A stretch of DNA of 32,109 nucleotides from an uncultured Prevotella sp. (GCA_900316015.1 ONBG01000037.1:1-32109), one strand, 5' to 3'; counted from the first letter of the stretch, positions 14,400-23,158 are shown. Numbers and translations: made by a program. The notes: generated from the sequence alone by a model not told the origin.

Positions 14400-15245
14400 A
14401 TGAAAGCAAAATTTGTCGAAGAGAAAATCATGCGGTGCCTGATGGTGCTCTCTATCACCGTCCTCCTTTTCTTTGTTGCCAGTGTCCTTTGGAGTATTTT
14501 CCACCGGGGATGCCCCGTGCTGACTTGGGAGATGGTTTCACAATTGCCAAGTGGAGGTTTTTATATTGGGGGAGAAGGAGGGTTCTTGAATGCGATTGTA
14601 GGTTCCGTTCTCATTGTTGGGGCATCGTCAATCCTCGGGCTCATTCTCAGCATCCCTGTGGTATTCTATCTGAATGTATACCTGAAAGCGAACTCAAAGT
14701 TTGCCTATCTTTCACGTCTTGCTTACGATGTACTCTTCGGTGTTCCAAGCATCGTCTACGGAGCCTTCGGGTTTAGCATCATGATTTTCCTCGGATTACG
14801 CGCCTCGCTCTTAGGAGGTATCATCGTAGTGACCTTGCTGATCATCCCCATCCTTATCCGTTCCTTGGATGAAGTGGCAAGAACCATCCCTCATGAGATG
14901 TTGGAATCCTCCTATAGCTTAGGAGCCACAAAGATCGAGACGATTGGGGTGGTCATCCGCCAGATTGCCCCAGCCATTGCCACTGCTACCCTATTGTCGA
15001 TTGGGCGTGCCATCGGGGATGCAGCCGGCGTGATGTTCACAGCAGGGTTCAGTGACAGTATTCCTACCCAGCTCTCCGACCCTGCAGCCACCTTACCGCT
15101 CAGTGTCTTCTTCCAATTAAGCGCGCCACAAGCAGAGGTGCAGGACAGAGCTTATGCAGCAGCTGTGATTCTCACCCTCATCGTCCTCATCCTGAGCCTT
15201 TCTGGCAGACTGATCATGAGTCATTTCTCAAAAAACAAGCTTTAA
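14400..15245 (+). CDS. pstA: PstA-type ABC transporter permease
   Basis: The 281-residue permease has spans near 15-35, 70-95, 110-135, 140-160 and 250-275, and the EAA loop ESSYSLGATKIETIGVVI (about 160-177). VPSIVYGAFGF matches PstA. I take ATG 14400, one base after the pstC stop. A GTG at 14391 is also in frame. It is the last gene of the unit. No pstB or phoU follows, unlike the usual pstSCAB-phoU order. Confidence 0.9.
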   Translation: MKAKFVEEKIMRCLMVLSITVLLFFVASVLWSIFHRGCPVLTWEMVSQLPSGGFYIGGEGGFLNAIVGSVLIVGASSILGLILSIPVVFYLNVYLKANSKFAYLSRLAYDVLFGVPSIVYGAFGFSIMIFLGLRASLLGGIIVVTLLIIPILIRSLDEVARTIPHEMLESSYSLGATKIETIGVVIRQIAPAIATATLLSIGRAIGDAAGVMFTAGFSDSIPTQLSDPAATLPLSVFFQLSAPQAEVQDRAYAAAVILTLIVLILSLSGRLIMSHFSKNKL

Positions 15246-15267
15246 GAAAAAAGAAATGAGAGAAAAT

Positions 15268-15297
15268 ACCGGGAAAGGAAATTACCTCTCCCAGGGT
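15268..15297. terminator. Hairpin between convergent pstA and the response regulator gene
   Basis: GGGAAAGG (15271-15278) pairs with CCTCTCCC (15285-15292) with one mismatch, extended by ACC/GGGT. The minus-strand 3' side is T-rich, so it may terminate the leftward gene or act in both directions. Confidence 0.4.
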
Positions 15298-15304
15298 TGA
15301 TCGA

Positions 15305-15943
15305 TTAGATATAAAATTCCGAAGTATCGACGAGTCCTGCCCGGAAAGCGTATTTGACTGCCTCATGGGCAGTATTCACCTTCAGTTTTCGGAAGATGTT
15401 CTTACGATGGGTATTCACCGTATGGACGCTACTAAACCGTTCCGCAGCTATTTCCTTGGTCGTCTTTCCTTGTGCGATAGCTTTCAAGATCTCAATCTCC
15501 GTAGGCGTGAGCCCAGCAGGAAGATCTTCCTTTTGCTGCTCAAGCAAGATCTCCGTCGCTCTTTGGCAGATATAGCGACTGCCTTGTAGGGAAGCCGTGA
15601 TGGCATCTCGGATGACATTCAGCGGAGAATCCTTAAAGATAATGCTAATGCGATGACTGGAATAGATAATCGATCGCATGAACTTATCTGTCAGGTCATC
15701 GCTGATCAAGATCCAATGCACGTTGGAAAAACGTTCCGACACAATCAGCAGACTCTCAATACCACTAAAATCGAACAAGGTATAATCGAGAAAGACAACA
15801 GACACGGGATCTGCTTTGAGCTGTTCCAACAATTCAGCCTTGTCCTCAGCCCGACTGATATGGCAAGATCCCGACTGTAAGAGGATGTGTTCCAATCCTA
15901 TTCTTGTCAAATCCTGATTATCTGCTAATATGAAATGGTTCAT
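15305..15943 (-). CDS. NarL/LuxR-family response regulator, likely controller of the sulfur locus
   Basis: From ATG 15943 the protein has 212 residues. The receiver domain (about 1-120) has the acidic residue D8, phosphoacceptor D53 (VVFLDYTLF), S81 and K104. The LuxR-type HTH spans about 145-205 (LTPTEIEILKAIAQGKTTKEIA). An upstream ATG at 15967 would add eight residues but overlaps the promoter. No histidine kinase gene is in the window. Immediately upstream is a perfect TACCA-N6-TGGTA palindrome, the same as at pstB, thiS and pstS. NarL-type regulators bind 7-2-7 palindromes of this size starting TAC, so autoregulation and control of the neighbouring operons is a reasonable inference. Confidence 0.9.
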   Translation of the reverse strand: MNHFILADNQDLTRIGLEHILLQSGSCHISRAEDKAELLEQLKADPVSVVFLDYTLFDFSGIESLLIVSERFSNVHWILISDDLTDKFMRSIIYSSHRISIIFKDSPLNVIRDAITASLQGSRYICQRATEILLEQQKEDLPAGLTPTEIEILKAIAQGKTTKEIAAERFSSVHTVNTHRKNIFRKLKVNTAHEAVKYAFRAGLVDTSEFYI

Positions 15944-15947
15944 GCCG

Positions 15948-15980
15948 CAAAAGTACACATTCCGCACGACATGAGGAATC
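15948..15980 (-). promoter_or_regulatory. Promoter of the response regulator gene, possibly giving a near-leaderless mRNA
   Basis: TACTTTTG on the minus strand (15948-15955) matches the -7 consensus. The -33 position reads GATTC, as at the sulfur carrier promoter. The predicted start is within a few bases of the ATG at 15943. Confidence 0.5.
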
Positions 15981-16001
15981 GCAGATCATCGGTATTTAAC
16001 A

Positions 16002-16017
16002 TACCACATTTATGGTA
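16002..16017. promoter_or_regulatory. Operator 5: TACCA-N6-TGGTA palindrome upstream of the response regulator
   Basis: TACCACATTTATGGTA has perfect arms and lies in the short gap between the membrane-fusion gene and the regulator gene. Its centre is 58 bp upstream of the -7 centre, nearly the same as at pstB (57 bp). Confidence 0.75.
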
Positions 16018-16026
16018 ATTTATCGG

Positions 16027-17151
16027 TTACTCATCCTCCGAAGAATCCGAGTTGTCAGCTACGATCTTCGGGCCACGGACTTTCTCTTTCTGGGTCAACC
16101 CACTGATGATCTGTATGTTAATTCCATCACTCAGTCCTGTCTTCACCTTCCGTTTCTCGTAAGTCTTCTGATCGCCTGTACCTTTCACCACATATACATA
16201 AGAGTCGTTTCCACTAAATTCGATCGCACTCTCCGGTACTGTCAGCACATGGTTTGCCTGAGCCAGAACGATTTCGGCATTGGCACTGTATCCACTTCGC
16301 AACTGTTTGACATCTTTTACATGAACGGCAGCCTTGATCTCAAACTGGTTGGCACCATTGCTCTCTGTTGCCTTCGGGGAGATATACTCCAAGGAAGCCT
16401 CTAAATGCTCATCTTGCAAGGCTCCAATCGTAATCTTCATTGGCATGCCTACGACCAACTTACCCACTTCCGTCTCATCGATATTCCCGCGGAAGATCAG
16501 GTCATTCATGTTTGCCACGGTTGCAATCGTCGTTCCATCATTGAAGGTATTGGAAAGGATGACTGTATTTCCTACTTTCACTGGCACGTCAAGGATCAGT
16601 CCTGTCACCGTAGACCGGATCAGAGTAGAGCTCATGCTGGCATTAGCACGAGACACACCGTTCTTCACCGTTTCTAAGTTGTCCGTGGCAGCCTGTACCT
16701 CTTCACGACTTTGCCGCAAGGTTTGGGCGATCTTGTCATACTCGTCTGCTGATACCAATCCCTTGTCATACAGCACCTTCTCGCGCTGATAGTCGATCTT
16801 CGCTTGCTTGACATTGACATTCGCAAGGCGCAAGCGAGCCTGGGCAGCCGTCAGAGAGCTCATGTCAGGGATGACTTTCACCTTGGCGATCACCTCTCCA
16901 GCCTGGACAGTCTGGCCTGCTTCCTTTAGGATCTCGGTGATAATTCCACTGATCTGAGGCTTCACGTTCACCTCATTGCGAGGTTCTATCTTGCCCGTTA
17001 CGATGGTCGTTTTCCTGATATCCATGACCTTCGGGGTAAACTCATTGTAAGTCACAGGCTTGGGCTGTGACTGAACCCACAAGAACACAAAGGTTCCGAC
17101 AAAAACAAGCACTACAACCAGTGCCAGGATCATTTTAAAATATTTCTTCAT
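16027..17151 (-). CDS. macA: MacA/HlyD-type periplasmic membrane fusion protein
   Basis: The 374-residue protein starts at ATG 17151 (MKKYFKMILALVV). An upstream ATG at 17178 is less suited to the N-terminal membrane anchor. The anchor is followed by a lipoyl/barrel-sandwich region (VNVKPQISGIITEILKEAGQTVQAGEVIAKV), a coiled-coil hairpin of about 90 residues, and beta-barrel segments with the second lipoyl half (TVTGLILDVPVKVGNTV). Such proteins link an inner-membrane ABC permease to an outer-membrane TolC-like channel. It follows the two MacB-like permease genes in the same operon. No TolC homologue is in the window. Confidence 0.9.
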   Translation of the reverse strand: MKKYFKMILALVVVLVFVGTFVFLWVQSQPKPVTYNEFTPKVMDIRKTTIVTGKIEPRNEVNVKPQISGIITEILKEAGQTVQAGEVIAKVKVIPDMSSLTAAQARLRLANVNVKQAKIDYQREKVLYDKGLVSADEYDKIAQTLRQSREEVQAATDNLETVKNGVSRANASMSSTLIRSTVTGLILDVPVKVGNTVILSNTFNDGTTIATVANMNDLIFRGNIDETEVGKLVVGMPMKITIGALQDEHLEASLEYISPKATESNGANQFEIKAAVHVKDVKQLRSGYSANAEIVLAQANHVLTVPESAIEFSGNDSYVYVVKGTGDQKTYEKRKVKTGLSDGINIQIISGLTQKEKVRGPKIVADNSDSSEDE

Positions 17152-17187
17152 AATTCTGATAATTAGCACATTGAACACGTATATCTT

Positions 17188-18432
17188 TTACTCATCTCTC
17201 ATCGCATCCACCGGCTTGATCCGCATCGCCCTGATGGCTGGGGCCAGACCGGCCAAGATACCAAGGACCATCAACAGGACCAAAGCCCCGATAGCAGTCC
17301 AAAACTTCACCTGATAATGGGCATCTACGATCCCATCCGTGGTATTTCCCATCTGGATCATCTGTAAGATAAGTATGCCAAAGAGGATCCCACTCATGCC
17401 CGCGACCGCAGTCAAGACTACGCTCTCGGTCACAATCTGCGAGAGGATCATCTTCGGCGTTGCCCCGATAGCACGCCGGATCCCTATCTCCGTGGTACGT
17501 TCCCTCACCGTCACCATCATAATATTGGATACGCCGATAGCACCTGCCAGCAAGGTGCCTATGCCCACCATGAGGATGAGGAAGTTAACGCCTTGAAAGA
17601 GATTGTCCATCATCGAGAACATCACCTCCGTATTGAGGATAGGTATGGCCTTCTCATCCGTTGGTTCGATGAAATGTCCCCTGGCAATGACAGCCCTCAT
17701 TTTGGGTGACAAAGCACTGATCTTATATCCCGGACGGGCCGTAACACAGATCATTTGTACAGAGTCGCCCATGTTATAAGCCTGTTGCATGAGAGTCAAG
17801 GGGATGGCAATTGCCTCATCCGCACTACCGTTTATGTTCATGTTTCCCCCGTTATAATCGACACCTACCACATCATAATATGTAGAGTCGATCCTGATGC
17901 GCTGTCCACAAGGATTCTCACCCTTGGGGAACAGGGTCTTATACACCTTTTTCCCTAATACACAAACCTTTCGGTGCTGGTTCATGTCCATGTCGTTCAG
18001 ATACCTGCCGTAGTACAGTTTTGGTGCCTCTACCTTCGTATAGATGGGTTCCAGTCCCTTGACATTGCAAGAGCTTTTCTTATCCCCGTACACAGCCATG
18101 GCTCCCCAATGGCTGATCATCGGTGTCACGACATCCAGTTCAGGCATTTGCTCCTTCAACCTGCCGACATCGCTGTAATCCATACACCAACTGCGCCCTT
18201 TCCGGAACCCCTTGTAGGGCTTGCTGGTCACATTCTCCCAGATGATACCACTGTTCGTGGCAAAACCTTCGAAGTTATTGGATAGCTTTTCCTTCATGCC
18301 CTGTCCGCCACCCAACAGCACCATCAGCATAAAGATTCCCCAGAACACGCCAAAGCCGGTCAGGAGGGAACGCGCCTTATTACGGGTCAGCGTATCTAAA
18401 ATCTCGCGATATGTATCTAAATCGAATTTCAT
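17188..18432 (-). CDS. MacB-like ABC transporter permease (FtsX/MacB_PCD)
   Basis: The 414-residue permease has an N-terminal span (about 20-45), a large periplasmic core domain and three C-terminal spans (about 280-400) with VSNIMMVTVRERTTEIGIRRAIGA, the FtsX signature. It lacks an ATPase domain, which is supplied by a separate gene in the operon. It overlaps the preceding permease gene by 4 bp (ATGA), suggesting coupled translation and a heterodimer. Confidence 0.9.
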   Translation of the reverse strand: MKFDLDTYREILDTLTRNKARSLLTGFGVFWGIFMLMVLLGGGQGMKEKLSNNFEGFATNSGIIWENVTSKPYKGFRKGRSWCMDYSDVGRLKEQMPELDVVTPMISHWGAMAVYGDKKSSCNVKGLEPIYTKVEAPKLYYGRYLNDMDMNQHRKVCVLGKKVYKTLFPKGENPCGQRIRIDSTYYDVVGVDYNGGNMNINGSADEAIAIPLTLMQQAYNMGDSVQMICVTARPGYKISALSPKMRAVIARGHFIEPTDEKAIPILNTEVMFSMMDNLFQGVNFLILMVGIGTLLAGAIGVSNIMMVTVRERTTEIGIRRAIGATPKMILSQIVTESVVLTAVAGMSGILFGILILQMIQMGNTTDGIVDAHYQVKFWTAIGALVLLMVLGILAGLAPAIRAMRIKPVDAMRDE

Positions 18433-19688
18433 TCTGCGTTCAATGCTTCAATCGGTCGGATACGGGCTGCCTTCCGGGCTGGGACCAGCCCTGCCAGTGT
18501 TCCAGCGATGATCATGACAAGCGTTGCCTCCACGCATACGTCCAATCCCACGGTAGGATTGACAAACATGGAGAACTGTGCAATCCCGATATCCATGACC
18601 TTATGTCCTAAGGTAATGTCCATATATTGATTGGCAGCGATACCTAAGATCATGCCAATATATCCAAAGAAAGTAGTGATGATCACGCTCTCCACGATGA
18701 TCAGGCGGAGAATCGACAAAGGCTTGGCTCCGATGGCTTTCCGAATCCCGAACTCCCGGGTTCGTTCCTTGACTGTAATCAGCATGATATTGCTAACGCC
18801 CACAATGCCACTTAGCAACGTAAAGAGTCCTATGACCCACAAGGCGGTGCGAATGATGCTAATACCCTTGTCCATCTGCATGGCCTGAGTGAAACGGTTC
18901 CATATCCAGATCGAGTTCTCATCCGAGGGATCTGCCTGGTGGTTCCTGTTCAGGAGAGCCCTGTAGGTCTTCTCAAAGGCATCATTGTCCTCCTCGGTCT
19001 TGAGTCCATGAAAGGTAAACTCAATATTGCCTGCATTATCCCCCATTCCAAACATCGTCTGGAGGGTGCTAAAAGCGGTATACATGGTGTTCCCTTGGCT
19101 TGTCTTATCATCCTGATAGATGCCCACCACCTCGAAGGCGATATTCCCAGCCTTGACATACTTGCCAATCAACATCCGGATATCTCCAATATATAGTTCT
19201 TTAGCCTGTGTATCACTGACAACCAACACCTTCCTTCTTTGGTTGAAGTCGATCTGGTTGACAAACCTTCCGTACATCATTTTGATTTTGTTGATACTTG
19301 TCTCATTGGGATAAACCCCATAGAGAGTGCTGTTTACGTAGTTCTGGTCAAGGCTAACCGTCTGTCCTGCTTGTTGGAGCTGTGCCCCTACATCTTCCAC
19401 GTTTGCCTTGAAATTATGCTGTGTCGCGGCGACATCCGCATTGTTCAAGGTGATCGGTCTGCCTTCTGAAAGCCCGTTATAAGCCTTAGAGGTCTGTCCA
19501 CCGAAGATCATCATGGAATTATCCACGAAACGGTCGAAGCTCTGCAACTGGGCATTGATCAGTCCATTCCCGGCACCAAGCAGGAAGATAATCATGAAGA
19601 TACCCCATGCTACGGCAAAGCCGGTCAGTGCCGTACGCAACTTATTCCGCTTGGATGTCTGCCATATTTCCTCTAATACGTCTCTCAT
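18429..19688 (-). CDS. MacB-like ABC transporter permease (FtsX/MacB_PCD), second subunit
   Basis: The 419-residue protein has the same architecture as the next gene product: N-terminal span, periplasmic core, and three C-terminal spans with VSNIMLITVKERTREFGIRKAIGA. The two permeases are clearly related but divergent, in line with an obligate heterodimer of the Bacteroidota MacB-type exporters. It starts 25 bp after the ATPase gene. Confidence 0.9.
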   Translation of the reverse strand: MRDVLEEIWQTSKRNKLRTALTGFAVAWGIFMIIFLLGAGNGLINAQLQSFDRFVDNSMMIFGGQTSKAYNGLSEGRPITLNNADVAATQHNFKANVEDVGAQLQQAGQTVSLDQNYVNSTLYGVYPNETSINKIKMMYGRFVNQIDFNQRRKVLVVSDTQAKELYIGDIRMLIGKYVKAGNIAFEVVGIYQDDKTSQGNTMYTAFSTLQTMFGMGDNAGNIEFTFHGLKTEEDNDAFEKTYRALLNRNHQADPSDENSIWIWNRFTQAMQMDKGISIIRTALWVIGLFTLLSGIVGVSNIMLITVKERTREFGIRKAIGAKPLSILRLIIVESVIITTFFGYIGMILGIAANQYMDITLGHKVMDIGIAQFSMFVNPTVGLDVCVEATLVMIIAGTLAGLVPARKAARIRPIEALNAE

Positions 19689-19713
19689 CTCCTTGATGTT
19701 GTCTCTGGTTCTT

Positions 19714-20436
19714 TTATTTCATGACACCGTTTACCCCAAAAGGACTTGCCTTATGGTCAAGGTTCAGCTCAATCTTGCCAATCACCCCATCCTTGATATG
19801 GATGATCTTATTGGTCTCATTGGCCACTCCACTCTCATGGGTAACCACGACGATGGTCTTATGCTCTTCCTCATTCAGCTTCTTCAAGAGTTCCATAACC
19901 TCTACGCTGGTCTTGGAATCCAAGGCACCGGTAGGCTCATCGGCAAGGATAATGTCCGGGTTCGTGATCAAGGCCCTGGCGATGGCTACCCTTTGCTTTT
20001 GCCCACCACTCATCTCATTGGGATAATGCTGTGCCCAGTCGAGCAGGTCCATCTTGTCCAAGTATTCCATTGCCATCTGATGGCGCTTTCTCCTGCCAAC
20101 TCCCTGGTAGAATAAAGGCAGTTCTATATTCTCTACCGCGGTCTTGAAGCCGATCAGGTTGAAGCTTTGGAAGACGAAGCCAATCATGTGGTTACGATAT
20201 TCAGCTGCCTTTGTCTCTGAAAGTCCTTTGATTAACTTTCCTGCCAAATAGTATTCCCCACTATCGTAATTGTCAAGGATACCCAAGATATTCAACAAGG
20301 TAGACTTGCCGGAACCGGATGCCCCCATGATAGAAACGAACTCCCCCTCTTCAATATCAAGGTTGACTCCCTTGAGGACATGAAGGGGCTGGGCTCCGAA
20401 ATAGGTCTTATTTATGTTCTTTAAATGTATCATCAT
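19714..20436 (-). CDS. MacB/LolD-type ABC transporter ATPase
   Basis: The 240-residue ATPase has Walker A GASGSGKST (38-46), signature MSGGQKQR and Walker B IILADEPTGALD, the EPTGALD form typical of MacB/LolD/FtsE ATPases. It energises the two permeases encoded downstream. Its start overlaps the end of the preceding exporter gene by about 29 bp. A second ATG three bases later is possible. Confidence 0.92.
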   Translation of the reverse strand: MMIHLKNINKTYFGAQPLHVLKGVNLDIEEGEFVSIMGASGSGKSTLLNILGILDNYDSGEYYLAGKLIKGLSETKAAEYRNHMIGFVFQSFNLIGFKTAVENIELPLFYQGVGRRKRHQMAMEYLDKMDLLDWAQHYPNEMSGGQKQRVAIARALITNPDIILADEPTGALDSKTSVEVMELLKKLNEEEHKTIVVVTHESGVANETNKIIHIKDGVIGKIELNLDHKASPFGVNGVMK

Positions 20437-22162
20437 GCTTTATAGACGAATTTAATGTATGAAAAGTTGCAGGGTCTTGAAAATGGCATGTCTCATTTTT
20501 CTCTATTTTAAGTGTTTGGTCACAATATTCCACCACCGCAGGGCGATGGGTAATAAAGATCACTGTTTTCTGATGATGCTCCAAGATGTTCTGCAACAGA
20601 TGCCGTTCCGTCTCCTGGTCTAAGGCACTGGTTGCCTCATCGAAGAGCATAATGCTACGGTTGCGGAGCAAAGCCCTGGCGATACTGATCCTTTGAGCCT
20701 GTCCTTCGCTGAGTCCACCCCCATGCTCTGTACATAAAGAGTCCAATCCCTGAGGCAGGTCGAAGACGAAATCCGCACAACTCAGCCTCAACGCTTCGTT
20801 CATCTCGTCCTCTGTCGCATCGAGCTTTCCTAAGCGGAGGTTATCCCTGATAGTACCACTTAATAAGGTATTCCCTTGGGGGACATACACGAAGTTGCAT
20901 CGCATCAGAGGAGTCAGGACCTTGGATTCCCGTTCATTGTAAATCTCTATCTTCCCTCTTTGAGGATGGATGAGGGAGAGCAGCAAGCGCACTAGTGTCG
21001 TCTTCCCCGCTCCTGTCTCCCCTAAGATTGCCGTACAGGTTCCGGGCTTGAAGTCGAAGGTAAGATGGTCGATGACAGTTCCTTCTGCCTGGTCATAAGC
21101 ATAGGACACATCCTCCAGCCGCACGCCACAGGAAGGTCCCATATCCATGGGTTCTCCTTGTTCCTCCAATGGGTCTTCCTCCAACTCCATCAACCTTTCA
21201 GCTGCCGTGAAGACAGAGACAAACGCGGGTATTAACTTAGTCAGATTGCGCGCCGGACCTTGGATCCGGTTGACCAATTGAAGGAAAGCCGTCATACCCC
21301 CGAAAGTCAGGGTATGCTGCGACATCCGCAAGGCCGCCCAGAGGAAAGCAATCAGATACCCCAATGCAAACCCGAAGTTAACGGTCAAGTTGGAGAAAAC
21401 ACTGAAGGCAGTACGCTTCACTACCCGATGGCGCAATTCACTCTGGGTATCCCCGAGTCTATTGATCACCACGTCATCGCCCTCCAAGGTCTTAATCAGC
21501 GTTTTATTCTGCACGGTTTCCTGTAAGAGACTTTGGATCTTACTGTCTGAGTTCCTCACCTGACGGGTCAACTGCCGCATCTTCCCGATATAGATCTTAC
21601 TAAAACCAATGAACAACGGCAAGATAGCAACTGTGATCAGGGCCAAGACCTTGTCCATCGAGAACAAATAACAGAATGCCCCAACGAAAAGGGCGAGAAC
21701 GGAGAGCGTGTTCGGGATCGTTTCCGTCAGAAAGCCTACCACGTTGTTCACGTCCGTTTCCAAACGGTTCAGGATATCTCCAGAATGTTTCTTGTCTTTT
21801 CCTTGCCACTCCGAGCGGAGGATACGGTCGAGCATCTGCTGCTGCATCCTGTTCTGTGCCTTGATGCCTAAGATGTTTTTCACCCAGATATTGGAGATGT
21901 TCAACGCATAATCGCAGAGGATCAGGATACCCATCAGAGCTACCGCCCCATAGATACTTCCCTTTGTCGAACCTACCGCCACGTCAATGGCATGTTGTAC
22001 GGCCCACACCTGTGCCAGGCTGACGACCACCATGAGCAGTCCGATCACAGCATTCAGCACGGCCTGAAACCTGTTCCCACGCCACGCCCGCCACAGCCAT
22101 CTCAGGATGGTCTTCGCGGAATAAGCGCTGTCCTGTATCTTAAAGATTTCCTTTACTTTCAT
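20408..22162 (-). CDS. ABC exporter with fused membrane and ATPase domains
   Basis: The 584-residue half-transporter has a six-helix exporter domain (about 30-325) and an ATPase domain with Walker A GETGAGKTT (381-389), signature LSEGQ (484-488) in place of LSGGQ, and Walker B IMLFDEATSALD. Relatives export lipids, peptides or drugs as dimers. The substrate cannot be read from the sequence. It overlaps the NAD kinase stop by 4 bp and the following ATPase gene by about 29 bp, so it belongs to the same operon. Confidence 0.9.
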   Translation of the reverse strand: MKVKEIFKIQDSAYSAKTILRWLWRAWRGNRFQAVLNAVIGLLMVVVSLAQVWAVQHAIDVAVGSTKGSIYGAVALMGILILCDYALNISNIWVKNILGIKAQNRMQQQMLDRILRSEWQGKDKKHSGDILNRLETDVNNVVGFLTETIPNTLSVLALFVGAFCYLFSMDKVLALITVAILPLFIGFSKIYIGKMRQLTRQVRNSDSKIQSLLQETVQNKTLIKTLEGDDVVINRLGDTQSELRHRVVKRTAFSVFSNLTVNFGFALGYLIAFLWAALRMSQHTLTFGGMTAFLQLVNRIQGPARNLTKLIPAFVSVFTAAERLMELEEDPLEEQGEPMDMGPSCGVRLEDVSYAYDQAEGTVIDHLTFDFKPGTCTAILGETGAGKTTLVRLLLSLIHPQRGKIEIYNERESKVLTPLMRCNFVYVPQGNTLLSGTIRDNLRLGKLDATEDEMNEALRLSCADFVFDLPQGLDSLCTEHGGGLSEGQAQRISIARALLRNRSIMLFDEATSALDQETERHLLQNILEHHQKTVIFITHRPAVVEYCDQTLKIEKNETCHFQDPATFHTLNSSIKHDDTFKEHK

Positions 22163-23049
22163 TCCTGACGCTGATCAGCCCCCCACATCATCTTTTCACG
22201 AAGCGTAGAAAAATAGCGTTGTCCCAAGCGCTTGACGATCTTAATGGTATAAGGTGCCTTCCGGATGGTAACCATCGTTCCCTCTCTCAGCTTCTCCGAC
22301 CGACCATCAATGGCCACGAGGAAATTATGGGAGCGACTTTCTACCGTCAACGTAATCACAGAATCATCCTTGATGACGATCGGACGGATATTCAGGCTAT
22401 GGGGAGCAACGGGAGTTAAGCAGAGAATACCCGACTGAGGCACCATGATTGGCCCACCGTTAGACAAGCTATAGGCTGTACTCCCCGTAGGAGTCGTCAC
22501 GATCAAGCCATCCGCTTGATAGGTCACCAGATATTCGTCATTGACCGAAGTATGAATGGAAATCATCGAGGCATTGTCTCTTTTCAGGATGGCAATGTCA
22601 TTCAAGGCAAAAGGATTGCCCTCAATGGGTTCCCCGTCTGCCTCAATCCGGATCACGCTATGGTCTTCGATCTTGAACTTTCCCTCATAGATGGCATCGA
22701 GGGCTTCCGGTATCTCATTCGGCAGGACATCCGCCAGGAAGCCCAGGCGCCCCATGTTGATTCCCATGATCGGGATATTCTTAGCACCTACCTTACTGGC
22801 TGCCTTCAGGAAGGTCCCATCCCCACCCATGGAGATCACATAATCGACATCGAAATTATAGTCATCAAACACCCCTGTTGCCTGGACCTTCAGGTTCTGG
22901 GCATAGGCAAGGAAGTCGTAAAAGATCCTTTCGATATAGATTTCAGCTCCTTTTTCATTGAGATAATCCAACAGACTACTGATAGAAGCCGATTTCTTGG
23001 GCTGGTATTCATTGCCAAAAATGGCAAAACGCAACTTCGATGATGCCAT
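22159..23049 (-). CDS. nadK: NAD kinase
   Basis: The 296-residue protein phosphorylates NAD to NADP in the cytoplasm. The family motifs are GGDGT (75-79), GINMGRLGFLAD (96-107) and PTGSTAYSLSNGGP (187-200). It is the first gene of a six-gene leftward operon that continues into ABC export genes. Its promoter overlaps that of the divergent DJ-1 family gene. Confidence 0.96.
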   Translation of the reverse strand: MASSKLRFAIFGNEYQPKKSASISSLLDYLNEKGAEIYIERIFYDFLAYAQNLKVQATGVFDDYNFDVDYVISMGGDGTFLKAASKVGAKNIPIMGINMGRLGFLADVLPNEIPEALDAIYEGKFKIEDHSVIRIEADGEPIEGNPFALNDIAILKRDNASMISIHTSVNDEYLVTYQADGLIVTTPTGSTAYSLSNGGPIMVPQSGILCLTPVAPHSLNIRPIVIKDDSVITLTVESRSHNFLVAIDGRSEKLREGTMVTIRKAPYTIKIVKRLGQRYFSTLREKMMWGADQRQE

Positions 23050-23097
23050 GATTCATTCTTTTTAGATGACAAATTCTGCCATGTGACAAACATTTTG

Positions 23098-23129
23098 TAT
23101 ATTTGCAGGTGAATTTAGTTGCAAATATA
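23098..23129. promoter_or_regulatory. Overlapping face-to-face promoters for nadK and the DJ-1 family gene
   Basis: TATATTTG at 23098-23105 (plus) and TATATTTG on the minus strand at 23122-23129 form an inverted pair, TATATTTGC...GCAAATATA. The predicted starts fall between them, so each polymerase would run over the other promoter. The -33 halves are weak. Confidence 0.55.
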
Positions 23130-23158
23130 AGGAAAATTATTGATAACCGCTTAAAGTT

